Positions 8,067 to 17,444 of a stretch of DNA of 64,000 nucleotides are shown here, one piece after another. Source of the DNA: G963678255 sp963678255 (lineage in GTDB: Bacteria > Cloacimonadota > Cloacimonadia > Cloacimonadales > WRIO01); NCBI GenBank assembly GCA_963678255.2, contig CAXXTW010000001.1, positions 186,001 to 250,000 on the forward strand. The letters run 5' to 3'. Under the pieces are notes generated by a model. It did not search any database. It was given only the letters and a program-made list of their open reading frames with translations, and was not told the DNA's origin. Position numbers and translations under genes: made by a program. The first letter of the stretch is position 1. The number at the start of each line of letters is the position of its first letter.

Positions 8067-9395
8067 ATGAGAAAAAAAAATGAGAAAATTGAATCAGCAT
8101 CTAACGAAATTTCAGTAATCAATCATCACTCTGCAGGAATCGATATTGGTTCCAAAGAAAATTGGGTAAGTGTATCTCCTACTATTTGTGAAGATCATAT
8201 ACGCAAATTTGGTTCTTATACCTGCGATTTAAATGCTATAGCTGATTGGTTAACTTCTTGCAAAGTAACATCAGTGGCAATGGAATCAACCGGAATCTAT
8301 TGGATTCCCCTCTATGAAATACTTGAATCAAGAGGTTTTAAATTAAGTTTATGCAATGCAAAACATGTTAAAAATGCACCAGGTAGAAAGAAAACAGATA
8401 AATTTGATTGTGATTGGCTGAGAAAATTACATTCCTATGGTCTCCTAACACCCTCATTTATTCCGGAGAAGAATATACGAGAAATAAAAGTATTAACTCG
8501 TTATAGAGACAAATTAGTTAAAGAGAATAACATACATATCCAGCATATGCAAAAAGCCTTAACTCTAATGAACTTTTATCTTCATCAAGTCATTTCTGAC
8601 ATTACTGGCAAGACAGGAATGAGTATAATAAAAGCAATACTTTCAGGAGAGACAAATCCTGAAGTTCTTGTGTCATATAAAAAAAAAGGTGTAAAAAAAA
8701 GTAATGAAGAGATCATTAAAGCATTGAGTGGTAGTCTGCAATTTGAACAACTGTACATTCTCAAACAGGCAGTAAATTTTTATGAATTTTTCTTATCAAA
8801 AATTGAAGAGACAGATTCACAGATTAATAATTTATTTTTATTAATGAGTCAACCAATTGATGAGGAAAATATTTCAATTGAAGAAAATGATAGTAATGAT
8901 ATTAATCATAACATCGTTCAAGCAATAGGTGTTGACTTATGTGAGATACCTGGTCTTAATATACTATCAGTAGAAAAGTTAATTGGAGAAACAGGCTTTG
9001 ATATGAGTAAATGGAAAAATAGTAAAAATTTTACATCTTGGCTTGGATTATCTCCGAATCATAGAATAACCGGAGGGACAGTTTTTCAAAATAGTACAAA
9101 TAAAGTTCAAAGTAATGCAGCTTCAATTTTTCGACAATGTGCAACTACATTGAGAAACAGCCATAGTTATTTAGGTGCATTTTTCCGTAAAAAGATGGCA
9201 CAAATTGGTTATCAGAAGGCAATAACAGCTACAGGCAGAAAAATAGCAGTTATCTATTATACAATGATTCGATATAAAAAATCCTATTCTGAATTAGGAG
9301 AAAATTTTTATGAAGAATTGAATAGAAAGAAAATGGAAGATAACTTTAAAAAATTGGCAAAAAAACTTGGTTATGAAATCAAACAAGTAGTTTAA
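8067..9395 (+). CDS. IS110-family transposase (DEDD), copy B
   Basis: This 442-residue protein is nearly identical to the copy A transposase (differences A144V and D267E). All four acidic residues (D26, E73, D111, D114) and the serine region KVQSNAAS are present. The start was chosen by the AAGGAGG site immediately upstream, and the TTGACA/TATTTA promoter is retained. Unlike copy A it is followed directly by its intact 3' non-coding region, so it is the best candidate for the active member that could also mobilise the 206-bp units in trans. The trans-mobilisation is inference. Confidence 0.93.
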   Translation: MRKKNEKIESASNEISVINHHSAGIDIGSKENWVSVSPTICEDHIRKFGSYTCDLNAIADWLTSCKVTSVAMESTGIYWIPLYEILESRGFKLSLCNAKHVKNAPGRKKTDKFDCDWLRKLHSYGLLTPSFIPEKNIREIKVLTRYRDKLVKENNIHIQHMQKALTLMNFYLHQVISDITGKTGMSIIKAILSGETNPEVLVSYKKKGVKKSNEEIIKALSGSLQFEQLYILKQAVNFYEFFLSKIEETDSQINNLFLLMSQPIDEENISIEENDSNDINHNIVQAIGVDLCEIPGLNILSVEKLIGETGFDMSKWKNSKNFTSWLGLSPNHRITGGTVFQNSTNKVQSNAASIFRQCATTLRNSHSYLGAFFRKKMAQIGYQKAITATGRKIAVIYYTMIRYKKSYSELGENFYEELNRKKMEDNFKKLAKKLGYEIKQVV

Positions 9396-9406
9396 TTAAA
9401 AAAATA

Positions 9407-9557
9407 TTTTGCAAAAGGCCGTTTTATCATTGGTGGATAAATCCCCGTATAGGAGCTTGGTTGCTTATGCTTTTTTGTTTTGATAACTGGTGAGATATTT
9501 GAAAAAATATTATCCCGAATAGGAGATTAAATAGATTTAATAGCATAAGTGCAAAAT
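9407..9557 (+). ncRNA. Candidate bridge/seek RNA of IS110 copy B
   Basis: This structured region follows the transposase stop. The first part has GGAT-AA-ATCC (from about 9435) followed by CCCGTATAGGAGC. The second is closed by a perfect 8-bp helix CTTATGCT (9464-9471) / AGCATAAG (9542-9549). Inside it are ATATTT/AAATAT, then CCCGAATAGGAGA, then ATTAAAT-AG-ATTTAAT. The two loops share the direct repeat CCCGnATAGGAG. The first copy (9449-9457, ATAGGAGCT) equals the joined element ends (…CATAGGA|GCTCAT…). The second (9519-9527, ATAGGAGAT) equals the right element end plus the GAT of the flanking target. Two guide-bearing loops are what an IS110 guide RNA needs, but no transcript is shown. Confidence 0.5.
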
Positions 9558-9650
9558 TTTTTATATCATAAAACAATAAAATTATAGTTAAATAAGGATT
9601 TTATATTAGATAGAATTAAATAAGACAAATACACAAGGTGTTTCATAGGA

Positions 9651-10178
9651 GCTCATATCAGGCTGTTGCCTGTTTGGTAAAAATGAAACACCTTGTTTTG
9701 AGATTGTCCTTTTAAAAAATTGACATCTATTGGAGAAGATATGGATATTTCTTTGAGATAGTATTGTTCATTACTTTTGTCTTGATACCTGGATATTTAA
9801 TATATTTTATGGATTAATTAATTAAAATAGACAAATACACAAGGTGTTTCATAGGAGCTCATATCAGGCTGTCGCCTGTTTGGTAAAAATGAAACACCTT
9901 GTTTTGAGATTGTCCTTTTAAAAAATTGACATCTATTGGAGAAGATATGGATATTTCTTTGAGATAGTATTGTTCATTTCTTTTGTCTTGATACCTGGAT
10001 ATTTAATATATTTTATGGATTAATTAATTAAAATAGACAAATACACAAGGTGTTTCATAGGAGCTCATATCAGGCTGTTGCCTGTTTGGTAAAAATGAAA
10101 CACCTAGTTTTGAGATTGTCCTTTTAAAAAATTGACATCTATTGGAGAAGATATGGATATTTCTTTGAGATAGTAGTG
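9651..10178. repeat. 206-bp array downstream of IS110 copy B, cut by IS21
   Basis: Full units start at 9651 and 9857. A third begins at 10063 and is interrupted after 116 bp by the left end of the IS21 element at 10179. Confidence 0.88.
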
Positions 10179-10352
10179 TGGATATTTCGGTGTAAGTGAA
10201 CCACTTTCACGGAAAAACAGAGCCACTATCACGCTAATTTAGAGCCACCTTCACGGAAAGAGAGCCACGTCATTATTCGATTGCCTTAAATTTCAATTAT
10301 TCTATGATTTAACAATGTACTCAAGTACAAATAAATCATGGAGGTGATAATT

Positions 10353-11888
10353 ATGATTAATTATCATGAGATTCTGAGGTTACGTAGTTTTGGCTATACC
10401 CAGCGCCAAATAGCCCTATGTTTACATTGCTCCCGAAATACTGTTTCGGAAATTTATGAGCTTTCAGATGCAAAAGGGGTGTCATGGGATACTCACTCAA
10501 AATTTTCAAATCAAGAGATTATTCGACTTCTTTATCCTGAAAAAGAAAACCCAAGTTTAAGAAAGATTCCTGATTACAATTTAATCCACAAAGAGTTAGC
10601 TAGACCCGGCGTAACTCTGACATTGCTTTGGAGTGAATATTATGAACGATCTCATACTGAAGGGCTGATACCTTATCAATATACTCAGTTCTGCGACTAT
10701 TACAGGTATTATATTAAAAAATCAAAGGCAACAATGCGTATTAAAAGAAAGCCAGGCGAATTACTTGAAGTGGATTGGGCTGGATCTACGTTATTTATAA
10801 CAGATCATATCACAGGCGAACTTATACCGGCTTATGTCTTTGTTGCAGCTCTTTCATGCAGTCAATATTCCTATGCTGAAGCATTTCCTTCAATGAAAAC
10901 TGAAAAATGGATTAATGCTCATATACATGCTTATCAGTTCTTTAATGGTGTCACCCGCATATTAGTCCCTGATAATTTAAAGACAGGAGTAGTGAAACAC
11001 AGTAAATCCGAAGTCATACTCAATAAAGCATATCAGGAAATGGCAGAATATTACGGAACGGCAGTCATTCCGGCTAGGCCTTATTCTCCAAAAGATAAAC
11101 CTAATGCAGAAGGAACTGTTGGGATTATATCAACCTGGATTATTGCCGCTTTGCGTAATGAGCGCTTTTTTTCTTTTTCTGAACTCAATAATGCAATTAA
11201 AAGCAAGTTAACAGATTTTAATCAAAAGCCTTTCCAAAAGAAGATTGGCTGCAGGTTAAGTGCCTTTGAAGAAGAAGAAAAATCCTTCTTAATACCCTTA
11301 CCTGCAAGCCATTATGAATTGTCATCGTGGGTAACAGCAACAATTCAGATGGACTATCTTATAAATGTAGATAAATGTCAATACTCAGTTCCATATGAAT
11401 ATATTGGGCATTCAGTTGATATTAGGTATACGTATAAAACAATTGAGGTTTTCTATAAAAACATTCGAATTGCTTCTCATTTGAGAAGATATAATACAAC
11501 TTCTCCAATAGTTTTACCCGAGCATATGCCAGAAAATCATAAACGATTTCTTAGCTGGAATAGAGAAACTTTTCTTGAATGGGCAAAATCTGCAGGCAAA
11601 AATACATTATGTATAATGGAATCATTGTTGAAATCCAATAAAATTGAAGAACAATCATATAAGTCCTGTGGTGTTTTAATGAAACTTGCAGACAGATTTT
11701 CATTTGAACGTATTGAATATGCTTGTGAAAAAGCTCTTTATTACACTCCTGCCCCAAGCGTAAAAATGGTTCAAACAATCCTAAAGACAGGACAAGATAG
11801 TATTAAAATGCAAGAAAAAGCAGTTAATGAACAAAAAGGTGAACAATACGGGTTTACTCGCAGAAAAAACAATAAAGGAGATATATAA
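10353..11888 (+). CDS. istA: IS21 transposase IstA
   Basis: This encodes a 511-residue DDE transposase. The N-terminal helix-turn-helix reads LRSFGYTQRQIALCLHCSRN. The integrase core shows D in EVDWAGS, D in LVPDNLKTG and E in PKDKPNAEGTV. I start at the second ATG because GGAGGTGAT (10340-10348) sits right ahead of it and overlaps the upstream ATG. The stop lies 1 nt before the istB start, which suggests coupled translation. IstA catalyses strand transfer with the AAA+ helper IstB. Confidence 0.92.
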   Translation: MINYHEILRLRSFGYTQRQIALCLHCSRNTVSEIYELSDAKGVSWDTHSKFSNQEIIRLLYPEKENPSLRKIPDYNLIHKELARPGVTLTLLWSEYYERSHTEGLIPYQYTQFCDYYRYYIKKSKATMRIKRKPGELLEVDWAGSTLFITDHITGELIPAYVFVAALSCSQYSYAEAFPSMKTEKWINAHIHAYQFFNGVTRILVPDNLKTGVVKHSKSEVILNKAYQEMAEYYGTAVIPARPYSPKDKPNAEGTVGIISTWIIAALRNERFFSFSELNNAIKSKLTDFNQKPFQKKIGCRLSAFEEEEKSFLIPLPASHYELSSWVTATIQMDYLINVDKCQYSVPYEYIGHSVDIRYTYKTIEVFYKNIRIASHLRRYNTTSPIVLPEHMPENHKRFLSWNRETFLEWAKSAGKNTLCIMESLLKSNKIEEQSYKSCGVLMKLADRFSFERIEYACEKALYYTPAPSVKMVQTILKTGQDSIKMQEKAVNEQKGEQYGFTRRKNNKGDI

Positions 11889-11889
11889 A

Positions 11890-12654
11890 ATGGTTAATCA
11901 ATCTACATATGAAAAGCTAAATCAAATGAATCTAAATGGCTTTGTTGAAGCGTTAAGGATACAAATGGAAAATTATGAATATAGCAATTTATCATTTGAA
12001 GAACGTATCGGATTGCTTGTTGATTTTGAATGGTCAAGAAGACAGTCCAATAAGATATCAAAATGTATTAAAGAAGCTCATTTAAGATATCTTAATGCTT
12101 GCGTGGAAGATATAGAATACCTCCCCGATCGTAAACTTGATAAATCACAAATACTAAAATTATCTTCTTGTCAGTATATTAGAGACAATCACAATATTAT
12201 CCTTAAGGGAGCTTCGGGAAATGGTAAAACATATATTGCATGCGCATTAGCGATCTCTGCATGCAGACAATCATTAAGTGTTAAATATACAAGGCTCCCT
12301 GAACTGATAAATGATTTATTAGTTGCTCGAGGAGAAGGAAATTTTAAAAGATTCATAAAATCATGTCAAAAATATGATTTGTTAATTTTAGATGAGTGGC
12401 TTTTAAAACCTCTTTCAAATGAACAAGCTATGGATCTTCTTGAAATCATTGAAGTAAGAACAAAAAATGGTTCAATTATCTTTTGTACTCAATATGATAC
12501 TCAAGGCTGGCAGGAAAGGATTGGTACAAATGAAGCCGAAACTTTGTCTGATGCAATAATCGATAGAATAAAACATAACTCTTACGAAATAATGATCGAA
12601 GGGAATATGTCTATGAGAGAACGATATGGAATAAAGAAAAAAATCAAGAAATGA
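11890..12654 (+). CDS. istB: IS21 helper ATPase IstB
   Basis: This 254-residue AAA+ protein has Walker A GASGNGKT and Walker B LLILDEW. The N-terminal IstB-type helical region (EKLNQMNLNGFVEALRIQME, FEERIGLLVDFEWSRRQSNK) and the C-terminal ERYGIKKK are family features. The start at 11890 follows an AAAGGAG site; a longer frame beginning at 11827 inside istA has no such support. IstB regulates target choice and activates IstA. Confidence 0.92.
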   Translation: MVNQSTYEKLNQMNLNGFVEALRIQMENYEYSNLSFEERIGLLVDFEWSRRQSNKISKCIKEAHLRYLNACVEDIEYLPDRKLDKSQILKLSSCQYIRDNHNIILKGASGNGKTYIACALAISACRQSLSVKYTRLPELINDLLVARGEGNFKRFIKSCQKYDLLILDEWLLKPLSNEQAMDLLEIIEVRTKNGSIIFCTQYDTQGWQERIGTNEAETLSDAIIDRIKHNSYEIMIEGNMSMRERYGIKKKIKK

Positions 12655-12783
12655 CTGTAAAATAATCATTTTATGAAGAGAGCCATCATTTAGGTGGCTC
12701 TCTGTCCGTTAACATGGCTCTGTTTTTCCGTGAAGCTGGCTCTATTTCTCCGACATGGTGGCTCTCTGAGAACGTAATATTCA

Positions 12784-13601
12784 ATCTTCATCAAGTCATT
12801 TCTGACATTACTGGCAAGACAGGAATGAGTATAATAAAAGCAATACTTTCAGGAGAGACAAATCCTGAAGTTCTTGTGTCATATAAAAAAAAAGGTGTAA
12901 AAAAAAGTAATGAAGAGATCATTAAAGCATTGAGTGGTAGTCTGCAATTTGAACAACTGTACATTCTCAAACAGGCAGTAAATTTTTATGAATTTTTCTT
13001 ATCAAAAATTGAAGAGACAGATTCACAGATTAATAATTTATTTTTATTAATGAGTCAACCAATTGATGAGGACAATATTTCAATTGAAGAAAATGATAGT
13101 AATGATATTAATCATAACATCGTTCAAGCAATAGGTGTTGACTTATGTGAGATACCTGGTCTTAATATACTATCAGTAGAAAAGTTAATTGGAGAGACAG
13201 GCTTTGATATGAGTAAATGGAAAAATAGTAAAAATTTTACATCTTGGCTTGGATTATCTCCGAATCATAGAATAACCGGAGGGACAGTTTTTCAAAATAG
13301 TACAAATAAAGTTCAAAGTAATGCAGCTTCAATTTTTCGACAATGTGCAACTACATTGAGAAACAGCCATAGTTATTTAGGTGCATTTTTCCGTAAAAAG
13401 ATGGCACAAATTGGTTATCAGAAGGCAATAACAGCTACAGGCAGAAAAATAGCAGTTATCTATTATACAATGATTCGATATAAAAAATCCTATTCTGAAT
13501 TAGGAGAAAATTTTTATGAAGAATTGAATAGAAAGAAAATGGAAGATAACTTTAAAAAATTGGCAAAAAAACTTGGTTATGAAATCAAACAAGTAGTTTA
13601 A
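12784..13601 (+). pseudogene. Truncated IS110 transposase, C-terminal fragment
   Basis: In-frame sequence covers residues from about 171 (LHQVISDITGK) to the end and retains the Tnp_20 domain with KVQSNAAS, but lacks the N-terminal catalytic D/E/D/D residues. An ATG within the IS21 terminal repeats (12714) would create a 295-residue chimera starting MALFFREAGS, with 23 residues read from IS21 end sequence. That frame has no ribosome site and is unlikely to be functional. Confidence 0.88.
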
Positions 13602-13612
13602 TTAAAAAAATA

Positions 13613-13763
13613 TTTTGCAAAAAGCCGTTTTATCATTGGTGGATAAATCCCCGTATAGGAGCTTGGTTGCTTATGCTTTTTTGTTTTGATAACTGGTGAG
13701 ATATTTGAAAAAATATTATCCCGAATAGGAGATTAAATAGATTTAATAGCATAAGTGCAAAAT
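13613..13763 (+). ncRNA. Candidate bridge/seek RNA of IS110 copy C
   Basis: This retains the same 151-nt arrangement as copy B (two CCCGnATAGGAG loops, CTTATGCT/AGCATAAG helix), with a change in the first stem (AAAAAGCCG instead of AAAAGGCCG). It survives although its transposase is broken. It could still serve in trans if it is transcribed, but no promoter is evident. Confidence 0.35.
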
Positions 13764-13856
13764 ATTTTATATCATAAAACAATAAAATTATAGTTAAATA
13801 AGGATTTTATATTAGATAGAATTAAATAAGACAATTACACAAGGTGTTTCATAGGA

Positions 13857-14680
13857 GCTCATATCAGGCTGTTGCCTGTTTGGTAAAAATGAAACACCTT
13901 GTTTTGAGATTGTCCTTTTAAAAAATTGACATCTATTGGAGAAGATATGGATATTTCTTTGAGATAGTATTGTTCATTACTTTTGTCTTGATACCTGGAT
14001 ATTTAATATATTTTATGGATTAATTAATTAAAATAGACAAATACACAAGGTGTTTCATAGGAGCTCATATCAGGCTGTCGCCTGTTTGGTAAAAATGAAA
14101 CACCTTGTTTTGAGATTGTCCTTTTAAAAAATTGACATCTATTGGAGAAGATATGGATATTTCTTTGAGATAGTATTGTTCATTTCTTTTGTCTTGATAC
14201 CTGGATATTTAATATATTTTATGGATTAATTAATTAAAATAGACAAATACACAAGGTGTTTCATAGGAGCTCATATCAGGCTGTTGCCTGTTTGGTAAAA
14301 ATGAAACACCTTGTTTTGAGATTGTCCTTTTAAAAAATTGACATCTATTGGAGAAGATATGGATATTTCTTTGAGATAGTATTGTTCATTACTTTTGTCT
14401 TGATACCTGGATATTTAATATATTTTATGGATTAATTAATTAAAATAGACAAATACACAAGGTGTTTCATAGGAGCTCATATCAGGCTGTCGCCTGTTTG
14501 GTAAAAATGAAACACCTTGTTTTGAGATTGTCCTTTTAAAAAATTGACATCTATTGGAGAAGATATGGATATTTCTTTGAGATAGTATTGTTCATTTCTT
14601 TTGTCTTGATACCTGGATATTTAATATATTTTATGGATTAATTAATTAAAATAGACAAATACACAAGGTGTTTCATAGGA
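13857..14680. repeat. 206-bp tandem array, block after IS110 copy C (4 units)
   Basis: Units start at 13857, 14063, 14269 and 14475, all 206 bp. Units one and three carry GCTGTTGCC with CATTACTTTT; units two and four carry GCTGTCGCC with CATTTCTTTT. The block therefore looks like a duplicated dimer, hinting at amplification by unequal recombination of a two-unit segment. Confidence 0.9.
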
Positions 14681-15101
14681 GATAAGAGATAATCATCATC
14701 GTTGGAGGATATCTTTAGGATGGCATATATTGAATAAAGTCTTTTCATTTCTTTGAGAGGGTATTGTTCATTTCTTTTGTCTTGATACCTGGATATTTAA
14801 TATATTTTATGGATTAATTAATTAAAATAGACAAATACACAAGGTGTTTCATAGGAGATAAAATTACATGAATGTGTTGCAGATAAAAGATAAAAGCTCA
14901 TATCAGGCTGTTGCCTGTTTGGTAAAAATGAAACACCTTGTTTTGAGATTGTCCTTTTAAAAAATTGACATCTATTGGAGAAGATATGGATATTTCTTTG
15001 AGATAGTATTGTTCATTACTTTTGTCTTGATACCTGGATATTTAATATATTTTATGGATTAATTAATTAAAATAGACAAATACACAAGGTGTTTCATAGG
15101 A
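14681..15101. repeat. Partial unit (14742-14856) and last full 206-bp unit (14896-15101)
   Basis: After GATAAGAGATAATCATCATCG, only the right part of a unit is present (14742-14856). TTGCAGATAAAAGATAAAA then leads into the last complete unit, which ends at CATAGGA followed by GAAGAATAAAA. The left context again has GATAAAA heptamers. Confidence 0.8.
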
Positions 15102-15441
15102 GAAGAATAAAATTTAGGGAAATTTAAGACGCAGAATGCAACGTCTCAACAGGATACTATCAAAAAGAGCAAAAACTGAAAGAAATGTCAGGAAAACGTT
15201 GATACAGGGCAGATTTGTCATTTTTTCAAACCTATAGAAAATGATTTTTATTACGTTTACAAATTGAAAGATACTGTACACATTCAAGTTCGACCCATTA
15301 TGAAAAAGAAAGATGATTTAAATGTATTATGATAATTTAGGGATGGTAGGATAGATCATTATAAAGATTTTTAAAAAGTTGTTGACTTTATCGTTAATAT
15401 GTATTTTTTTAACAAAATATTAATAAATAAGAAGTTGTGAT
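15102..15441. other. Intergenic stretch between island and pgeF
   Basis: This holds a degenerate hairpin AAGACGcagaatgcaaCGTCTC (about 15125-15147), related to the hairpin at 3384-3407. A possible -35 TTGACT lies near 15383-15388, but I see no good -10 at standard spacing. No gene is visible. Confidence 0.4.
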
Positions 15442-16131
15442 ATGGAAATTGAATTTAATAATAATATTTTTTTATTTTTTGGAGACAAGAAGAATGATTA
15501 CCGTTCTATTTTAGCTTTAAAGAGTGATATACAATTGGAAAACACGATAATTCCATATCATCGATTAATAAAATGTGAGCAGACTCATTCAGATCTTATA
15601 CAGAGAGTCTATGAACAGGATGCAGGATCAGGATTTATAGCCAATAAGGCAGAAATACCGATTGCTGATGGTTTAATAACGAATGAAAAGAATCTATTTT
15701 TATGCATAAGAACTGCAGATTGTTATCCAATCTTGTTTTATGATGAGGAGCAACAGGTAATAGGTGGTGTTCATTCTGGAAGAGAAGGAACGAGAAAGAA
15801 TATAACAGGTAATATGATAAGAAAAATGGTAGCGGAGTTTTCATGTAAGCTGGAGAATATCAAAGTTTTTATAGGTCCAGGAATAGGAGTTAATCATTAT
15901 GAAGTTGATGAACCGACTTTTACACAATTTGTCACATCAACGAATGTAATTCAGGAAAACAGAAGAATAAATATAAATAAAGTTTTATATACTCAGATAT
16001 TGAAAGAAAAAATACCAGTACATAACATACATTTTATTCCAAATTGTACTTATGAAGACCAGAACTACTTTTCATATCGAAGAGATCAGACAAAAAACCG
16101 CCAATTATCAATAATCGGGATACTCAGATGA
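15442..16131 (+). CDS. pgeF: Peptidoglycan editing factor / YfiH (laccase-domain) protein
   Basis: This encodes a 229-residue protein of the YfiH/PgeF family. Members bind zinc and act as cytoplasmic peptidoglycan-precursor editing factors, with purine-nucleoside activity reported in relatives. Diagnostic stretches in order are KCEQTHSDLI, ADGLITNEKNLFLCIRTADC, GGVHSGREGTRKN and FIGPGIGVNHYEV. The histidine of EQTHS, the cysteine of TADC and the histidine of GVHSG supply the usual metal site. The common VHAGWRG is here VHSGREG. The stop overlaps the next gene's start by 4 bp (ATGA), so it heads a co-transcribed cluster. Confidence 0.85.
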   Translation: MEIEFNNNIFLFFGDKKNDYRSILALKSDIQLENTIIPYHRLIKCEQTHSDLIQRVYEQDAGSGFIANKAEIPIADGLITNEKNLFLCIRTADCYPILFYDEEQQVIGGVHSGREGTRKNITGNMIRKMVAEFSCKLENIKVFIGPGIGVNHYEVDEPTFTQFVTSTNVIQENRRININKVLYTQILKEKIPVHNIHFIPNCTYEDQNYFSYRRDQTKNRQLSIIGILR

Positions 16132-17444
16132 CAAAACAGTTTTCCAATGAAAAAGAAACCATCCATTTAGAGATTGCAGACGACAACTACACTGCTTATC
16201 TAACCATTCAGGAATCAGAAGAATTTATCAATGAGAATGATATCATATCCCTGATCGAACAGTCTTCAATAAGTTATGGAATAGAGCAGGCTATTGAGTA
16301 TATGCAGGAGAATGAAATAAAGAAAGAGATTAATAAGCCTTTTCCCATAGCCATTGGTCAGAAAACCAAAGAGCCAGAAGTAGAATTTTCTACCCTTTTT
16401 AATACAGAGCAATCCTATCATCCAGCGTTAGGGAATCAATTTCATTTATTAAAAAATCTAGTAAAAATCAAAGCAGGAGAGCCTGTAGCCCATTTATTTG
16501 TCAGTAAACCTTCAAAGTCAGGGTATAACATTTTTGGAGAAGAAGTAAGTCCAGAAAATACAGAACAGCAGATCATTGAGAACTATTTAGGAGAAAATGT
16601 TCAATATTCTATGGATAGAGGACAGATCCTTTCAAAGGTTGCAGGTTATCCATGGGTTGATGAATTATCCAGAGTGCATGTAAAAAGTGAGTTTATAATA
16701 GATAAAGATATGGATTTAACGATAGAGCATTTTGATTTTTTTGGTCATTTGATCGTTAAAGGAGATATAAAAGATAAGATTCAGATAAAAATTGATGGGG
16801 ATCTTGACATAGAAGGAGATATTAATGATGCTTCTGTGGAAGTTACTGGTAATATTTTAGTAAAAGGGAACATATTAAACTGCCGGCAAGGTGGGGTTAT
16901 TGCTGATGGAAACATCCAATTTGATTCCAGTGAAAACTCCCGCATAGCATGTGGCGGAAAAATCAGTTTCACTAAGAATGCACATTTTTGTCGATTAATG
17001 GCAGAAAAGGGGATTTTTGGACAAGAAGAAGGCTCTGCTATCGTGGGTGGAATCGCTCAAAGTGGGGAGCATATTGAAGCCTCTATGATTGGTAATGCAG
17101 GGATGATGAGTACAGAGACAGAAATCTCAATCAGTCCTTATACAAAAGAAAAAATGCTATTATTAACGAAGCATATTATGAGATTGAGAGAAATCGGACA
17201 GTCAGATAGTGATGAATTTTTCAAATTATCTGAGAAGTTACAGGATTTAGAAGCACAATTGGAAGATGAAATTAATAGAACATTGAAAAATGAAGATCAG
17301 TTACCAAAGCATATTCTCGCTTATAAAAAGGTATTTCCGGGTGTTTATATCCGAATATTAAAGAAATCTATGAATGTATCTGAGGAAATGAAGTCAGTCT
17401 CCTTTGCAATAATAGATGGGGATTTAGCCATTGATGAATATTAA
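16128..17444 (+). CDS. DUF342/FapA-family protein
   Basis: This 438-residue protein has the central DUF342 beta-repeat region (about 190-320): VKGDIKDKIQIKIDGDLDIEG, ASVEVTGNILVKGNI, VIADGNIQFDSSE, ARIACGGKIS-type repeats. The N-terminal part has the family's AGEPVAHL...SKSGYNIFGEEV stretch. The C-terminal part (about 340-390) is helical. DUF342 proteins form stacked right-handed beta structures of the bactofilin/FapA kind; the E. coli-type name refers to flagellar assembly, but no flagellar genes are near here. The start overlaps pgeF by 4 bp and the end overlaps yggS by 11 bp. Confidence 0.85.
   Translation: MTKQFSNEKETIHLEIADDNYTAYLTIQESEEFINENDIISLIEQSSISYGIEQAIEYMQENEIKKEINKPFPIAIGQKTKEPEVEFSTLFNTEQSYHPALGNQFHLLKNLVKIKAGEPVAHLFVSKPSKSGYNIFGEEVSPENTEQQIIENYLGENVQYSMDRGQILSKVAGYPWVDELSRVHVKSEFIIDKDMDLTIEHFDFFGHLIVKGDIKDKIQIKIDGDLDIEGDINDASVEVTGNILVKGNILNCRQGGVIADGNIQFDSSENSRIACGGKISFTKNAHFCRLMAEKGIFGQEEGSAIVGGIAQSGEHIEASMIGNAGMMSTETEISISPYTKEKMLLLTKHIMRLREIGQSDSDEFFKLSEKLQDLEAQLEDEINRTLKNEDQLPKHILAYKKVFPGVYIRILKKSMNVSEEMKSVSFAIIDGDLAIDEY

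Larger units (their letters stand above)
7941..9650 (+). mobile_element. IS110-family element, copy B (complete, 1710 bp)
   Basis: An uninterrupted element runs from GCTCATATCAGG (7941) to TTTCATAGGA (9650), with 206-bp units abutting on both sides. Layout: left 47-bp end shared with the units, promoter, transposase (8067-9395), ~255 bp of 3' non-coding DNA with candidate bridge RNA, and the right end shared with the units. There is almost no non-coding space on the left (about 80 bp beyond the shared end). The guide RNA would therefore have to lie on the right, as in the IS1111 subgroup. Confidence 0.9.
10179..12783 (+). mobile_element. IS21-family element (istA-istB)
   Basis: The left end TGGATATTTCGGTG (10179) and the right end, whose complement reads TGAATATTACGTTC (12783), match at 19 of 26 positions and give the usual 5'-TG...CA-3' boundaries. 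Inside both ends are several copies of a CACGGAAA..AGAGCCA motif, the multiple transposase-binding repeats typical of IS21. Both genes look intact. Flanks differ: a 206-bp unit on the left and the IS110 copy C interior on the right, with no matching duplication. An adjacent deletion or recombination must have followed insertion. Confidence 0.88.
12784..13856 (+). mobile_element. IS110-family element, copy C, 5'-truncated
   Basis: From ATCTTCATCAAGTC (12784) to TTTCATAGGA (13856) the sequence matches the right 1073 bp of copy B. The left ~637 bp, including the promoter and the DEDD domain's acidic residues, are missing and the IS21 right end abuts. Small differences (for example GCAAAAAGCCG in the 3' region and ACAATTACAC near the end) distinguish it from copies A and B. 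Confidence 0.9.

Noticed and set aside
12714..13601. Intact 295-residue transposase gene
   Set aside because: The start lies in the IS21 terminal repeats; the N-terminal catalytic domain is missing, so it is a truncated IS110 copy.
16781..16972. Antisense ORFs inside housekeeping genes (for example in the DUF342 gene, etfA and degP)
   Set aside because: They lie wholly within strongly supported genes on the other strand and have no independent signals.
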